From Bacillota bacterium (GTDB lineage Bacteria; Bacillota; Bacilli; Bacillales_A; Planococcaceae), in NCBI GenBank assembly GCA_023405135.1, contig JAEXYZ010000119.1, positions 1 through 64,000 on the forward strand: a stretch of DNA of 64,000 bases. Reading direction: 5' to 3'. Positions within the stretch are counted from its first letter, which is position 1. The number at the start of each line of letters is the position of its first letter. The notes beneath the pieces are model-generated. The model did no database searches. It was given only the letters and a program-made list of their open reading frames with translations, and had not been told where the DNA came from. The position numbers and the translations under genes are program-made. This document shows positions 45,502 to 56,645 of this stretch, piece after piece.

Positions 45502-47399
45502 ACCATTTTCGTTCCTATTGTTTTGTTGCTCTTTACTAGCAGCCCAAGACGTTCTACCGCTTCTTCTTTTGTAATGTGGACTTCTTCTAAAAGTAAATCT
45601 ACACTACCTTGTTCAACAAATTGATCTGGAATTCCGATGCGCTCAATGTCAACACGATAATTATGATCGCTAGCAAATTCCAGCACTGCACTACCAAAGC
45701 CACCTTGTAGTACACCTTCTTCAATTGTTAAAATCGGCAGTTTTTTCGACATTAAATCATGTAGCATAGCCTCATCTAGCGGCTTTATAAAGCGGGCATT
45801 TACTACTTTTACATTTACACCCTTTTCTGAAAGCTCCTCAGCTGCTTCCATTGCCATTGGGATTGTTGTACCAAATGTTAAAATGACAGCATCTTGGCCT
45901 TCTCTTAAAACTTCCCAAGTACCAATAGGAATCGTTTTCATTTCTTCATCCATCTGCACTCCATAGCCGTTTCCACGAGGGTAGCGTAAGGCAATCGGAC
46001 CATCATTATATTCAATAGCAGTTTTAACCATATGTTGCCCTTCATTTTCATCTTTCGGCATCATTAACACAATATTTGGAATGTGTCGTAAGAAAGCTAT
46101 ATCGAAGACACCTTGATGAGTTTCACCATCTGCTCCAACAAGACCAGCACGATCAATTCCAATGAATACATTTAAATTTGCACGGGCAATATCATGTAAC
46201 ACTTGATCATAGGCTCTTTGTAAAAATGTTGAGTAAATGGCCAAGAAAGGTTTCATCCCTTGTGTCGCAATTCCAGCAGCCATTGTTGTTGCATGTTGTT
46301 CAGCAATGCCGACATCGAAAAATCGTTTTGGAAACTCTTTTTGAATTCCTTCCATTTTTGAACCGACAGGCATGGCCGGTGTTATCGCAACAATACGTTG
46401 ATCTTCCCTCATCAATTTGCGAACGGATTCAGAAACTAAGCTACTCCATGCTGGTCCTTTAACATTTGATTTCACAAAGGCACCAGTTTCCATTTTATAT
46501 GGACCTGTACCATGCCATGTTCCAACTGTATCCTCTTCTGCTGGTTTGTAGCCTTTTCCTTTTTTCGTTATGACGTGAACCATAACAGGACCTTTAACTT
46601 TTTTAGCGTATTCTAATGTTTTTTCCAATGCTTCAAAATCATGACCATCAATAGGTCCTAAATATTTAAAGCCCATTTCTTCAAAAAATACGCCAGAAAC
46701 AACTAAATATTTTAAGCTATCTTTTACTCGTTCTGCTGTACTTGCTACTTTGCCACCAAGTACTGGAATTTTTTTCATAAGAGATTCAAGCTCTTCTTTT
46801 GCTTTTGAATATTCCTTTGCAGTACGAAGACGACCTAAAATATTATGAAGTGCTCCAACATTAGGAGCAATTGACATTTCATTATCATTTAAAATGACAA
46901 TCATATTTGTTTTCTCATGGCCAATATGGTTAAGTGCCTCAAGAGCCATACCACCAGTTAAAGCTCCATCACCAATGATTGGTACAACATAATTTTTTTC
47001 ATTTTTTATATCACGAGCAATAGCCATCCCCATTGCAGCGGATAATGATGTTGAACTATGCCCAGTTTCCCACTCATCGTGTTCACTTTCACTTCGTTTT
47101 GGGAAACCGCTAAGTCCTTTATATTGTCGTAAAGAATCAAATTGAGCTGCACGACCAGTCAATATTTTATGAACATATGCTTGATGGCCTACATCCCATA
47201 AAAATTTATCTTTCGGACTGTTGAATGCTTTATGTAAAGCAATTGTCAATTCAACGACACCTAAATTTGGACCGATATGTCCCCCTGTAATTGAACATTT
47301 TTCAATAAGAAAGGAGCGAATCTCATTAGCTAACGATTCTAACTCCGTTTTATTCATATTTTTCAAAAAGGATGGACTAGTGATTTGGGTTAAATCCAT
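45498..47399 (-). CDS. dxs: 1-deoxy-D-xylulose-5-phosphate synthase
   Basis: 633 residues. The thiamine-diphosphate motif [35 protein letters not shown], the N-terminal [15 protein letters not shown], and C-terminal [16 protein letters not shown] and [29 protein letters not shown] are complete. It makes DXP from pyruvate and glyceraldehyde-3-phosphate, the first step of the MEP isoprenoid route. It lies between ispA and tlyA, as in B. subtilis. Confidence 0.97.
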   Translation of the reverse strand: MDLTQITSPSFLKNMNKTELESLANEIRSFLIEKCSITGGHIGPNLGVVELTIALHKAFNSPKDKFLWDVGHQAYVHKILTGRAAQFDSLRQYKGLSGFPKRSESEHDEWETGHSSTSLSAAMGMAIARDIKNEKNYVVPIIGDGALTGGMALEALNHIGHEKTNMIVILNDNEMSIAPNVGALHNILGRLRTAKEYSKAKEELESLMKKIPVLGGKVASTAERVKDSLKYLVVSGVFFEEMGFKYLGPIDGHDFEALEKTLEYAKKVKGPVMVHVITKKGKGYKPAEEDTVGTWHGTGPYKMETGAFVKSNVKGPAWSSLVSESVRKLMREDQRIVAITPAMPVGSKMEGIQKEFPKRFFDVGIAEQHATTMAAGIATQGMKPFLAIYSTFLQRAYDQVLHDIARANLNVFIGIDRAGLVGADGETHQGVFDIAFLRHIPNIVLMMPKDENEGQHMVKTAIEYNDGPIALRYPRGNGYGVQMDEEMKTIPIGTWEVLREGQDAVILTFGTTIPMAMEAAEELSEKGVNVKVVNARFIKPLDEAMLHDLMSKKLPILTIEEGVLQGGFGSAVLEFASDHNYRVDIERIGIPDQFVEQGSVDLLLEEVHITKEEAVERLGLLVKSNKTIGTKMV

Positions 47400-47496
47400 C
47401 TCTCACACACCTTTTCATGTAATTATTCAAATATACTTTTTACTATTATAGCAGTGAAAAGTCTCATTCAAAAGTTTTTCTATAATGTAGATAAAA

Positions 47497-48381
47497 TTAG
47501 TTTTGACGACGCACGATATATTGAGCAAAGTCCTCTAAAATTGATGTATCTCGATTAATGTTATTAAGTGCAGATAATGCAAATTGATAATGTTCATCGA
47601 GTTTTTCCTTAGCCCCTTCAATCGTTAATAATGCAGGGTACGTGCTTTTATCACTTGCAATGTCTTTCCCTGCAGTTTTACCAAGCTCTTCAGACGTACC
47701 AACAATATCAAGAATATCATCTTGAATTTGGAAGGCAAGCCCAATATGATGTGCATATTCAATTAACGATTGTCGCTCCTCAAATGTTGCATCAGATAAT
47801 ACGGCACCAGCTTCTATACTGAAACGTAAAATTGCACCTGTTTTATTGATATGAACATGTTCTAGTTCCGGTAAGGTTAACGAATGGGTTTCACCATCCA
47901 TATCTAACACTTGACCACCGACCATACCTTCTGCACCAGCTGCAATGCTTAATAAGTTAATTAGTTCTACTCTTTTTTCTGCTAAGACATTATCCATTCT
48001 CGCAAGAACCCCAAAGCTTAACGTATTTAAAGCATCCCCTGCAAGTGTTGCTAATGCTTCACCATATACTACGTGGTTTGTCGGTTTGCCTCGTCTTAAA
48101 TCATCATTATCCATACTTGGTAAATCATCATGAATAAGTGAATATGTATGAATCATTTCAACGGCAGCGCCAACTATATATGCTTCTTGTTGTTTATTAT
48201 GAAACAAATCACAAACCGCTACTACAAAAAGTGGACGAATTCTTTTGCCACCTGCTTTTAAAGAATAGAGCATCGATTCTTTTAATTGGTTTGGTGCTTG
48301 AATTTGTTCAACTAATGAATAAAGCTCCGTCTCGATTTTAGGTAAATTTTCTGTAATAAATTGCTTTAAACTATTTGTCAT
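47497..48381 (-). CDS. ispA: Farnesyl diphosphate synthase
   Basis: 294 residues. The two aspartate motifs are HDDLPSMDNDD and FQIQDDILDIVG; GGKRIRPLFV and GALIRFSIEAGAV-like sequence (TGAILRFSIEAGAVLS) are in place. It condenses IPP and DMAPP to farnesyl diphosphate. Its start overlaps closely with xseB, and it precedes dxs with a gap of about 97 bases. Confidence 0.95.
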   Translation of the reverse strand: MTNSLKQFITENLPKIETELYSLVEQIQAPNQLKESMLYSLKAGGKRIRPLFVVAVCDLFHNKQQEAYIVGAAVEMIHTYSLIHDDLPSMDNDDLRRGKPTNHVVYGEALATLAGDALNTLSFGVLARMDNVLAEKRVELINLLSIAAGAEGMVGGQVLDMDGETHSLTLPELEHVHINKTGAILRFSIEAGAVLSDATFEERQSLIEYAHHIGLAFQIQDDILDIVGTSEELGKTAGKDIASDKSTYPALLTIEGAKEKLDEHYQFALSALNNINRDTSILEDFAQYIVRRQN

Positions 48382-48383
48382 AT

Positions 48384-48614
48384 CTAGTCCACTCCGTTTG
48401 TAGGATCAAATGGTTGTTTTTCTCCATTTTCATTCACAATTGATATTAACTGTTTTTCAGCATTTTGTAATTTTTCATGGCAAAAATGAGATAATTCCAT
48501 CCCTTTTTTATATAAATCGATCGCCTCTTCTAAAGGTACATCACCCTGTTCTAATTTGCGAACGATTTCCTCTAGTTCAGACATGGCATCGGCAAATGAA
48601 TGTTGATTTCCCAT
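48384..48614 (-). CDS. xseB: Exodeoxyribonuclease VII small subunit
   Basis: 76 residues. FADAMSELEEIVRKLEQGDVPLEEAIDLYKKGMELSHFCHEKLQNAEKQLISI is the entire family pattern, a helical hairpin. Together with XseA it degrades single-stranded DNA. GGAGGG lies 9 bases before the ATG, overlapping the xseA end. Confidence 0.96.
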   Translation of the reverse strand: MGNQHSFADAMSELEEIVRKLEQGDVPLEEAIDLYKKGMELSHFCHEKLQNAEKQLISIVNENGEKQPFDPTNGVD

Positions 48615-48617
48615 GCA

Positions 48618-49967
48618 TTATTTCCCTCCTTCATTGTCCGTTAAATTCAAGATTTTCGCTTGTGCTTGTCCATCGTGGAAATGAATTGAAACTTCTTCTC
48701 CTTCAGTTACTTGCGTCACAGATTTGATTACTATGTCATCCTTATAGGTAACACTATACCCTCTAGTCATAATTGCTAGCGGATTCAATGCTTGTAATGT
48801 TCGAATGATTGATAGATGTGAATCCTTTTTCTTTTCTACTATCGTAAAAATTGAACGAGTTAATAAGTTCATAGTTTGTTCTAATTGTTTATTATAATAT
48901 TGAATTGTTTGTTTTGGTGAATGCATTTTAAGCGTTGCATCTAATTTTTGCAGTTCATTATTTTTTTTCATTAAATACATTTGAGATGATCTCCCAAGTT
49001 GCATATCGAGCTGTACTAATTTTTCAGTAAACGGTCGATAAATCCGTTCAGGCGTAGCTAATGGATATGCATTTTGAAGCTTTTTTAATCTACTACGCTC
49101 AAAATTTAACTTTGCAGAAATGATTTGGTGCAATTGTGACTTACTCGTTAACAATCGTTGATATAATTCCTGTTGATTCGGAACCGCTAATTCAGCAGCA
49201 GCTGTCGGAGTAGCTGCACGTAAATCAGCAACAAAATCAGCAATTGTTGTATCTGTTTCATGTCCTACTGCACTAATAATAGGAATTCGACTTTCAAAAA
49301 TAGCTCGTGCCACAACTTCTTCGTTAAATGCCCATAAATCTTCAATTGAACCACCGCCACGTCCCACAATTAAGACGTCGCAAAGCTGTTGTTTGTTTGC
49401 TAAGTGGATATTTTCAACGATATTTGGTGCCGCATTTTCTCCTTGTACAATCGTTGGATAGACAACGATCTCAGCTAATGGATATCGTCTAGAAATGGTT
49501 GTACAAATATCTCGAATAGCCGCCCCAGTCGTTGCAGTTAAGACACCAACTGTTTTTGGAAACTTTGGAATCGGTTGTTTAAAGTTAGGATTAAATAAAC
49601 CTTCTTGCTGCAAACGTTCCTTTAGTTGATTAAAGGCAACATATAGTCCCCCTACTCCATCAGGCTCCATCGTTTGAACATAAAGCTGATAAATACCTGA
49701 TGCTTCATAGACATTTACTTCACCTCGGATGTAAACCATCATACCTTCTTCTGGTTTAAACTTAATTTTGCTCGCTTGTGTGCGGAACATAGCTGCTGTT
49801 ATACGGGCAGAATCATCCTTTAAAGTAAAGTAAATATGACCAGAACTATGTATTTTTACGTTTGAAAGCTCCCCTTTTACATATACCTCGCGTAAATGTG
49901 GATCTGCATCAAATTTTCGTTTTATATATTTTGTTAACGCTTTAACTGTTAAGTACGAAGATGTCAT
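48618..49967 (-). CDS. xseA: Exodeoxyribonuclease VII large subunit
   Basis: 449 residues from the ATG that follows GGAG by 8 bases (a GTG two codons earlier is less likely). The N-terminal OB fold (LREVYVKGELSNVKIHSSGHIYFTLKDDSARI) is followed by the catalytic core with VGRGGGSIEDLWAFNEEVVARAI and SAVGHETDTTIADFVADLRAATPTAAAE, and a coiled-coil C-terminus. It lies in the conserved nusB-folD-xseA-xseB-ispA order. Confidence 0.96.
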   Translation of the reverse strand: MTSSYLTVKALTKYIKRKFDADPHLREVYVKGELSNVKIHSSGHIYFTLKDDSARITAAMFRTQASKIKFKPEEGMMVYIRGEVNVYEASGIYQLYVQTMEPDGVGGLYVAFNQLKERLQQEGLFNPNFKQPIPKFPKTVGVLTATTGAAIRDICTTISRRYPLAEIVVYPTIVQGENAAPNIVENIHLANKQQLCDVLIVGRGGGSIEDLWAFNEEVVARAIFESRIPIISAVGHETDTTIADFVADLRAATPTAAAELAVPNQQELYQRLLTSKSQLHQIISAKLNFERSRLKKLQNAYPLATPERIYRPFTEKLVQLDMQLGRSSQMYLMKKNNELQKLDATLKMHSPKQTIQYYNKQLEQTMNLLTRSIFTIVEKKKDSHLSIIRTLQALNPLAIMTRGYSVTYKDDIVIKSVTQVTEGEEVSIHFHDGQAQAKILNLTDNEGGK

Positions 49968-50037
49968 AAGCACGACTCCTTCATTTTAAATTTAGGAACT
50001 TTATATAAAAATCCTTCAAAAACTATTTTGTTCCAAC

Positions 50038-50071
50038 ATAAAAGCTGTTTCTCATCAGAAAAACAGCTTCT
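50038..50071 (-). terminator. Possible terminator between folD and xseA
   Basis: AAGCTGTTT pairs with AAACAGCTT around a 10-base loop; the minus strand then has only TTTTA, so termination is probably partial. Confidence 0.5.
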
Positions 50072-50109
50072 GTCTCTTTATTTTACATGTTTTAAGAATA
50101 TTTGTCCTG

Positions 50110-50955
50110 TTATAATGTATTTTCCGCAGATTGTACTGTGTTATAAAGTAGCATAGTAATTGTCATTGGTCCTACACCACCAGGAACTGGCGTAATATGT
50201 GAGGCGATTGTCTCAACCTCTGCAAAATTCACATCACCGACTAATTTATTATTTTCATCACGATTAATTCCTACATCGATTACTACAGCCCCTGGTTTCA
50301 CATGTTCTTTTGTAATAAAGTTAGGACGCCCAACTGCTGCAACAATTATATCGGCTTGTTTCGTAATAGATGGTAAATCAGGCGTTTTTGAATGTGTATA
50401 TGTAACAGTCGCATCTTTTTGAAGTAACAGTTGTCCCATCGGTTTTCCTACAATGTGGCTACGTCCAACTACTACTGCATGCTTGCCGGCAAGGTCAATA
50501 CCTGAATACTCAAGTAATTTCATAACACCAAATGGAGTACATGGTAAATATGTATCTTGACCTAGCATCATTTTTCCAACACTAACTGGTGAAAAACCAT
50601 CTACATCTTTTTCAGGTGAAATAGTTGCAATTACTTTATCTTCATCAATATGTTTTGGTAATGGTAATTGCACTAAAATACCGTGGATGTCATTGCGATT
50701 ATTTAAAGAACGAATTTGTTCAAGAAGTTCTTGTTCTGTAACTTCTTGAGGTAGTTTAATTAGTTCAGAGAAAATACCAATTTCTTCACATGATTTTTGT
50801 TTATTTCTAACATATGTTTGAGACGCAGGATTGTCTCCTACTAAAATCACAGCTAAGCCTGGAGTAACACCTTTTTCCTTCAATTGTGTTACTCGTTCAG
50901 CTACGGATTTACGAATTTCTTGACCAATCTCTTTTCCATTAATAAGGCTACCCAT
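50110..50955 (-). CDS. folD: Bifunctional methylene-THF dehydrogenase / methenyl-THF cyclohydrolase
   Basis: 281 residues. The substrate motif VLVGDNPASQTYVRNKQKSCEEIGI with the catalytic Lys, HGILVQLPLPKHIDEDKV, and the NADP site VVGRSHIVGKPMGQLLLQKDATVTYTHSKT are present. It interconverts one-carbon folates. AAGGGGAG lies 10 bases before the chosen ATG; a 300-residue frame from 51012 would overlap nusB. Confidence 0.95.
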   Translation of the reverse strand: MGSLINGKEIGQEIRKSVAERVTQLKEKGVTPGLAVILVGDNPASQTYVRNKQKSCEEIGIFSELIKLPQEVTEQELLEQIRSLNNRNDIHGILVQLPLPKHIDEDKVIATISPEKDVDGFSPVSVGKMMLGQDTYLPCTPFGVMKLLEYSGIDLAGKHAVVVGRSHIVGKPMGQLLLQKDATVTYTHSKTPDLPSITKQADIIVAAVGRPNFITKEHVKPGAVVIDVGINRDENNKLVGDVNFAEVETIASHITPVPGGVGPMTITMLLYNTVQSAENTL

Positions 50956-50980
50956 TATTCCGTTACTCCCCTTCATACGA

Positions 50981-51364
50981 CTATTGTTGTGTGAATTTTG
51001 ATAGTACACCATTTACAAATTTGCTCGATTTTTCATCGCCAAATGTTTTACTTAGTTCAATTGCTTCATTTAATATGACACGGCTTGGGGCATCTTCCAT
51101 ATATTTAAGTTCGTATAATGCAATACGTAACACTGTTCTTTCAATTTTTGGTAGTCGCCCTAACGACCAGTTATCTAGTTTTTCTTCTAATGCTGCATCT
51201 ATTTCCTGTTGCTTCTCAGTAACACCATGAACTAATTGTTCAAAGAATGGATCGGATTCATCTTCATTTAATACGTGCCCGATTGCTTCTTTTAATGTTA
51301 GATCTGTGTTATCTAACTGAAACAGTACTTGTACCGCTTTTTCTCGCGCGTCATGTCGTTTCAT
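50981..51364 (-). CDS. nusB: Transcription antitermination factor NusB
   Basis: 127 residues. MKRHDAREKAVQVLFQLDNTD, NWSLGRLPKIERTVLRIALYELKYM and PSRVILNEAIELSKTFGDEKSSKFVNGVLSKF are typical. It binds the boxA RNA with NusE in rRNA antitermination. It is the first gene of the nusB-folD-xse block; the upstream neighbour is divergent. Confidence 0.95.
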   Translation of the reverse strand: MKRHDAREKAVQVLFQLDNTDLTLKEAIGHVLNEDESDPFFEQLVHGVTEKQQEIDAALEEKLDNWSLGRLPKIERTVLRIALYELKYMEDAPSRVILNEAIELSKTFGDEKSSKFVNGVLSKFTQQ

Positions 51365-51541
51365 GTATAAATCTCCTTCTTTAGTAACATTAAGTCCTAT
51401 AATAACATATTTTAGCTATTCTTACACCGCTTCAAACAATTCTAGTGAAATTTTGAATGAAGAAGCTTTATAAATCAATAATGTACCATATTGACCAGTT
51501 TGTTTTCTTTCATTATCATGTTATGAAATGAGGTGATAAAT

Positions 51542-52153
51542 TTGGTGAAGTGGATTTTATTCTATTCAATGGCATTTATACTCGGCATTTTAATCGCATT
51601 GTTTCAATGGCCATTTTGGATTGCGATTGCTGTATTAATCATTACATCTTTTATTATGATTGGCGAAGTTTTATTTACATTGTATGGCACAACAAATATG
51701 AAAAGAGTCGAAAAGTTCGTTTTAAAGAAGAAAAAAGAACCTATCTATCGTTTTATCTATTCACAGGGCTTTGGTACAAAAGAGGATCAAATAATAGCAA
51801 TTGATGCGATCTTAAAAAAGTATAAACAAAAACATATTTTCCATTACTATCGCTGTATCCAAGAATATTTAAAGAATAACTTAGAACAAGCTTTTGAAGA
51901 GGCAAATAAAATTGGAAAAGAACCTTTAATGGGCTATAGCAAAGCGTTGGTCCTTGCTGAAATGGGGAAGGAAGACGAGGCACTTTCATACACTCCTTCA
52001 AAACCGTGGATGCAAGAGGCAATTGCCGCAACGATTGCAAACAATAAACATGACGATGTTTCATTTGAACAGCATGTAAATAAAGCAATTCAATCAACTC
52101 GAGGAATTCAACGTTTAAGTTTAATATATTCTTTTAAACAAATGCGTAATTAA
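51542..52153 (+). CDS. Hypothetical protein with N-terminal membrane segments
   Basis: About 203 residues. Two membrane helices at about 4-22 and 27-50 (LFYSMAFILGILIALFQWPF and AIAVLIITSFIMIGEVLFTLY) precede a basic cytoplasmic region of about 150 residues predicted to be helical, with a TPR-like pattern (YYRCIQEYLKNNLEQAFEEAN, KALVLAEMGKEDEALSY). No catalytic motif was seen. TTG at 51542 is 6 bases after GAGGTG; GTG at 51545 is the alternative. It is divergent from nusB. The function is unknown. Confidence 0.62.
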   Translation: MVKWILFYSMAFILGILIALFQWPFWIAIAVLIITSFIMIGEVLFTLYGTTNMKRVEKFVLKKKKEPIYRFIYSQGFGTKEDQIIAIDAILKKYKQKHIFHYYRCIQEYLKNNLEQAFEEANKIGKEPLMGYSKALVLAEMGKEDEALSYTPSKPWMQEAIAATIANNKHDDVSFEQHVNKAIQSTRGIQRLSLIYSFKQMRN

Positions 52154-52193
52154 GGTTGGTCGAATTATTTTTTTAATTAAGATATGAAGGTTT

Positions 52194-52230
52194 GCGGGAT
52201 AAATGCAATATAAACGCCTTTTTATCCCGC
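52194..52230. repeat. Hairpin between the 51.5-kb gene and glpK
   Basis: GCGGGATAAA pairs with TTTATCCCGC across a 17-base loop. There is no T-run after it on either strand, so it is only a possible terminator for the converging genes. Confidence 0.4.
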
Positions 52231-52240
52231 GCCCCATCAT

Positions 52241-53731
<1,491 letters not shown>

Positions 53732-53856
53732 TTAATCCCCTCCTTACGTAAATTTGGTTTTTATTTATATCATACATGATTTTTTCGTAATTTCTATTTA
53801 TGTATATGTTGTTGTTTCCTAATTATTTTACCTGTTTTTCTGAAATAACATTTTCA

Positions 53857-53988
53857 TTAATACACAGGCCACTTTTGCCCAGTATTTTCTTCCCACTCTT
53901 TAATTACTTTATCAAATTCTGCCCTATGCTTAGCTATTTCTTTTGGTGACATTTTTTTATATTCTTTATTTCTTAAGGCTTCCTTCAT
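53857..53988 (-). pseudogene. C-terminal fragment, possibly of a polymorphic-toxin nuclease
   Basis: A 43-codon piece beginning MKEALRNKEYKKMSPKEIAK and ending in WEENTGQKWPVY. In-frame stop codons lie just upstream, so it is the tail of a larger gene. The pattern resembles the end of some HNH/GH-E-like nuclease toxins found after LXG or YD-repeat proteins; this is a tentative likeness from memory. There is no immunity gene nearby. Confidence 0.35.
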
Positions 53989-54588
53989 CTGAAACTTCTA
54001 CTATTGAAAACTATAGTTTGCCTTTGAACATTTAATTGTTTTTTGCATAGTCAAAGTTGCGAATAAATTTAAAAGGTGGGGAGAAAGCGAAGGTAAAATA
54101 TTTGAGGATGAGAATGGTAGTATCTGATGATTTTTAGGTGATTTATACGAAGTGAAATTTATTAAATAGGGCATACAATTTAAAGGTGTTGTACGTACTA
54201 TATTATTTGTTAAAACATCATATAGAGCTTACGATGATTACCCTTATTCTCGTAATAAAAATTCAAATACTTGAAGATTTATTGGGGAAAACCATTGTCC
54301 AAATGAAGTTTTTCGTGTAATCTTGTCCATGTATGAGTCCTTTTTTAGTGGATTTGGACGGGTTACCACCTGACTTATCCATTATAAAGGACTTTTTCTT
54401 TGCCATAAATAAAATTAGTGAAGATTTTGAGTGTTTTTAATATTGAAATTATATTAATGCAACACTAGTGAGGAAAATTAAACACTTTGTTTTACTCAAT
54501 TCAATTGAATAATTGATATTAATTAGTTTGATTAGAGTGTTCGCAACCATTCCAATAAAAACGTTCATCTAGGTATTCACATAACAAA

Positions 54589-54625
54589 GGAGCCGTCAAA
54601 ACTTTTTTTGGGGCGGCTCCTTTAT
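54589..54625 (-). terminator. Possible terminator after the 607-residue gene
   Basis: AAAGGAGCCG pairs with CGGCTCCTTT with a T-rich loop. The tail on the minus strand is only TTTG. Confidence 0.45.
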
Positions 54626-54676
54626 ACATGACGCTTCTTTTTCGGTACAGATATTTCTTTAACGAGGATATTCCTC

Positions 54677-56500
54677 TTATCTTAATAATTGCTTTGCTAG
54701 TTGACGATCTTCCTTATCATTCGTCGTAGTTGCAATGTCTTTAATAATTTTCTGAATGGAAGGTTGTTGCGAATATGTTGGAGGCCATTCTTTTAATACA
54801 CTTAATGCATGATACTGTAGATTTCCATAGCCTGATTGTAGAGCAGCTTGAATTAATGGTAACCCTACACCTTCATACTCATATAAATCTTGAATTATAC
54901 TTAATACACACAGTTGTTCTTCATTGGAAAGATTGGAAAGTGATAAATTCGTTTCAGCAAATTTGCATAAGTCTTTGATACTTTGATGATTATTTGTAGC
55001 CATTACCGCTAAATATAATTCACTCTTTGTCGGATATTTCTTTAATAAATCAAACAAATATTGCGTAATGTCTAAATGATAAAAGTTAGCAATTTCAAGA
55101 GCTTTAAAATTGTAATCTTGTTGAATTGCATCCAATGCAAGCTTTGGCCATTTAGGGTCGTTTATAAATGATTGAATCGCTTGTTGAATTGACGTGTGTT
55201 CGTGTTGTTTCCATTGGTCTATATACCGTTCCTCCCAAATTTCTTTATCTCCATTTATAAATTCACTTATTTTTATCAGTGGGTAAAAATCTTCAAGCGT
55301 TTGACAATGCATCCGCGCATGGTAAATAAAACGTGAAAGGACTACGCTTGCATATGGATAATCATCGATGCCCTGGGGAGCATTCTCATTTAATAGCGCT
55401 AGAATAATCAAACCTGCTCCATCATACAACTCTTTTGAAATGGTTTCTTCGTGTAATGCAACATCAAGTTCTCCTTTTGTTGCGCACGTATGAGCTAAAT
55501 ATTCATCCATAATTATATTTTTACATCCGTGTATTAGTAGCCATTGTTTTATTTCTGGCGTTGGTGCTTCCAATTGTTCAACAGCAGAAATTTTACCCCA
55601 ACCATGAACTACTTTCGCAAGTTGCCAAATTTGGTAGTTTGCTTGAATTGTGCCATTTTTTAATGCGAATATAACATATGGTGTAAATTCTTCGTGCATA
55701 CCTAATGTGAATAATAGATCTTTATATTTTTCACAATTCGTGCAACCTAGCACTGTGATTGCAAATTTTACAACTTCTCTATGTGCTGCATGCTCAAGAA
55801 GCCATAGTGCCTCCTGCTGTACAAGGGATTCATTCCATTGACCTTCCATAAAACGGTCAATAAATTCTCCACTGTAGCTAGCAATATTATCCGAAATAAT
55901 TTTTTCGTATGTGACTTTTCTTGTTTTAGTTGTAGGATTATTTAGTTGTTCTTCGAAAAGCTTCAATAGTTTTTTTACGTAAAATGGCGTCGGGATATCA
56001 TCTACAAAATGATCTGATAAACCTGCAACCAATCTTGGTTGATTTTCATCATATAAATATTCTTCATCTGGTAAACGCTCATCTATCATTTTATTGTATG
56101 TTTGAATTTGTTGTTGAATATAGGGAACAATTTTTTCTTTATGATCCCACGGAAGAAAGTCTAATTTCATTGATTCATCTAAAATCGTTTCATTATCGAT
56201 TTTTACAATACAATTAAAGCGTATATAGCCACCAAGCTTAACGGATACCTTATGCTTCGTACCATCTTGCAGTTCAAGTATCCCTGATAATTTCGAATAC
56301 GGAATAATATGTGAAAATATATAATTTCGTTTATTCATATCAACTGTTTTGCCATCAATAATTAGTAGCTCTTCTTTTATTTTGTTTATAATTTCAATAT
56401 TATGAGCTTTATATTCAATCTTCCATGTTTTATGTACTTCTTTTTCTACGTCTTTCATTACATTGCGCATTTCACGTTTAAATTCATCTTTAAACCCCAT
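54677..56500 (-). CDS. Large uncharacterised protein, helical-repeat-like C-terminus
   Basis: 607 residues, no signal peptide or membrane segment. The first 150 residues look like a beta-rich domain (MDVEKEVHKTW, LELQDGTKHKVSVKLGGYIRFNCIVKIDNETI). The rest is a chain of amphipathic helices with HEAT-like spacing (EALWLLEHAAHREVVKFAITVLGC, LIQAALQSGYGNLQYHALSVLKEW). A Cys pair in GCTNCEKY hints at a metal or disulfide site. The protein is mildly acidic. I do not recognise the family; it has no obvious operon partners. ATG is preceded by AGGAGG. It converges with nothing nearby. Confidence 0.7.
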   Translation of the reverse strand: MGFKDEFKREMRNVMKDVEKEVHKTWKIEYKAHNIEIINKIKEELLIIDGKTVDMNKRNYIFSHIIPYSKLSGILELQDGTKHKVSVKLGGYIRFNCIVKIDNETILDESMKLDFLPWDHKEKIVPYIQQQIQTYNKMIDERLPDEEYLYDENQPRLVAGLSDHFVDDIPTPFYVKKLLKLFEEQLNNPTTKTRKVTYEKIISDNIASYSGEFIDRFMEGQWNESLVQQEALWLLEHAAHREVVKFAITVLGCTNCEKYKDLLFTLGMHEEFTPYVIFALKNGTIQANYQIWQLAKVVHGWGKISAVEQLEAPTPEIKQWLLIHGCKNIIMDEYLAHTCATKGELDVALHEETISKELYDGAGLIILALLNENAPQGIDDYPYASVVLSRFIYHARMHCQTLEDFYPLIKISEFINGDKEIWEERYIDQWKQHEHTSIQQAIQSFINDPKWPKLALDAIQQDYNFKALEIANFYHLDITQYLFDLLKKYPTKSELYLAVMATNNHQSIKDLCKFAETNLSLSNLSNEEQLCVLSIIQDLYEYEGVGLPLIQAALQSGYGNLQYHALSVLKEWPPTYSQQPSIQKIIKDIATTTNDKEDRQLAKQLLR

Positions 56501-56645
56501 GAAATCCTCCTTTAGTACAGTATTTGTATTTATTCATTGTAGAAATTTATGTTACTTATTTATAATGATACAACAAATGTCAGGGAAATCCTCCCAATAT
56601 GAAAAAGGTATGGAAAAAGTGAAATTTCACATACCTTTTTTTGAA

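Larger units (their letters stand above)
53732..54676. other. Gene-poor stretch with decayed coding remnants
   Basis: 945 bases without an intact gene. Besides the minus-strand fragment at 53857-53988, the plus strand has broken pieces such as RWGESEGKIFEDENG (around 54080) and GDLYEVKFIK, stop, then GIQFKGVVRTILFVKTSYRAYD (around 54135-54240). These read like an eroded gene with several stops. Its family is not recognised. A hairpin at the right end may be a terminator. Confidence 0.5.
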
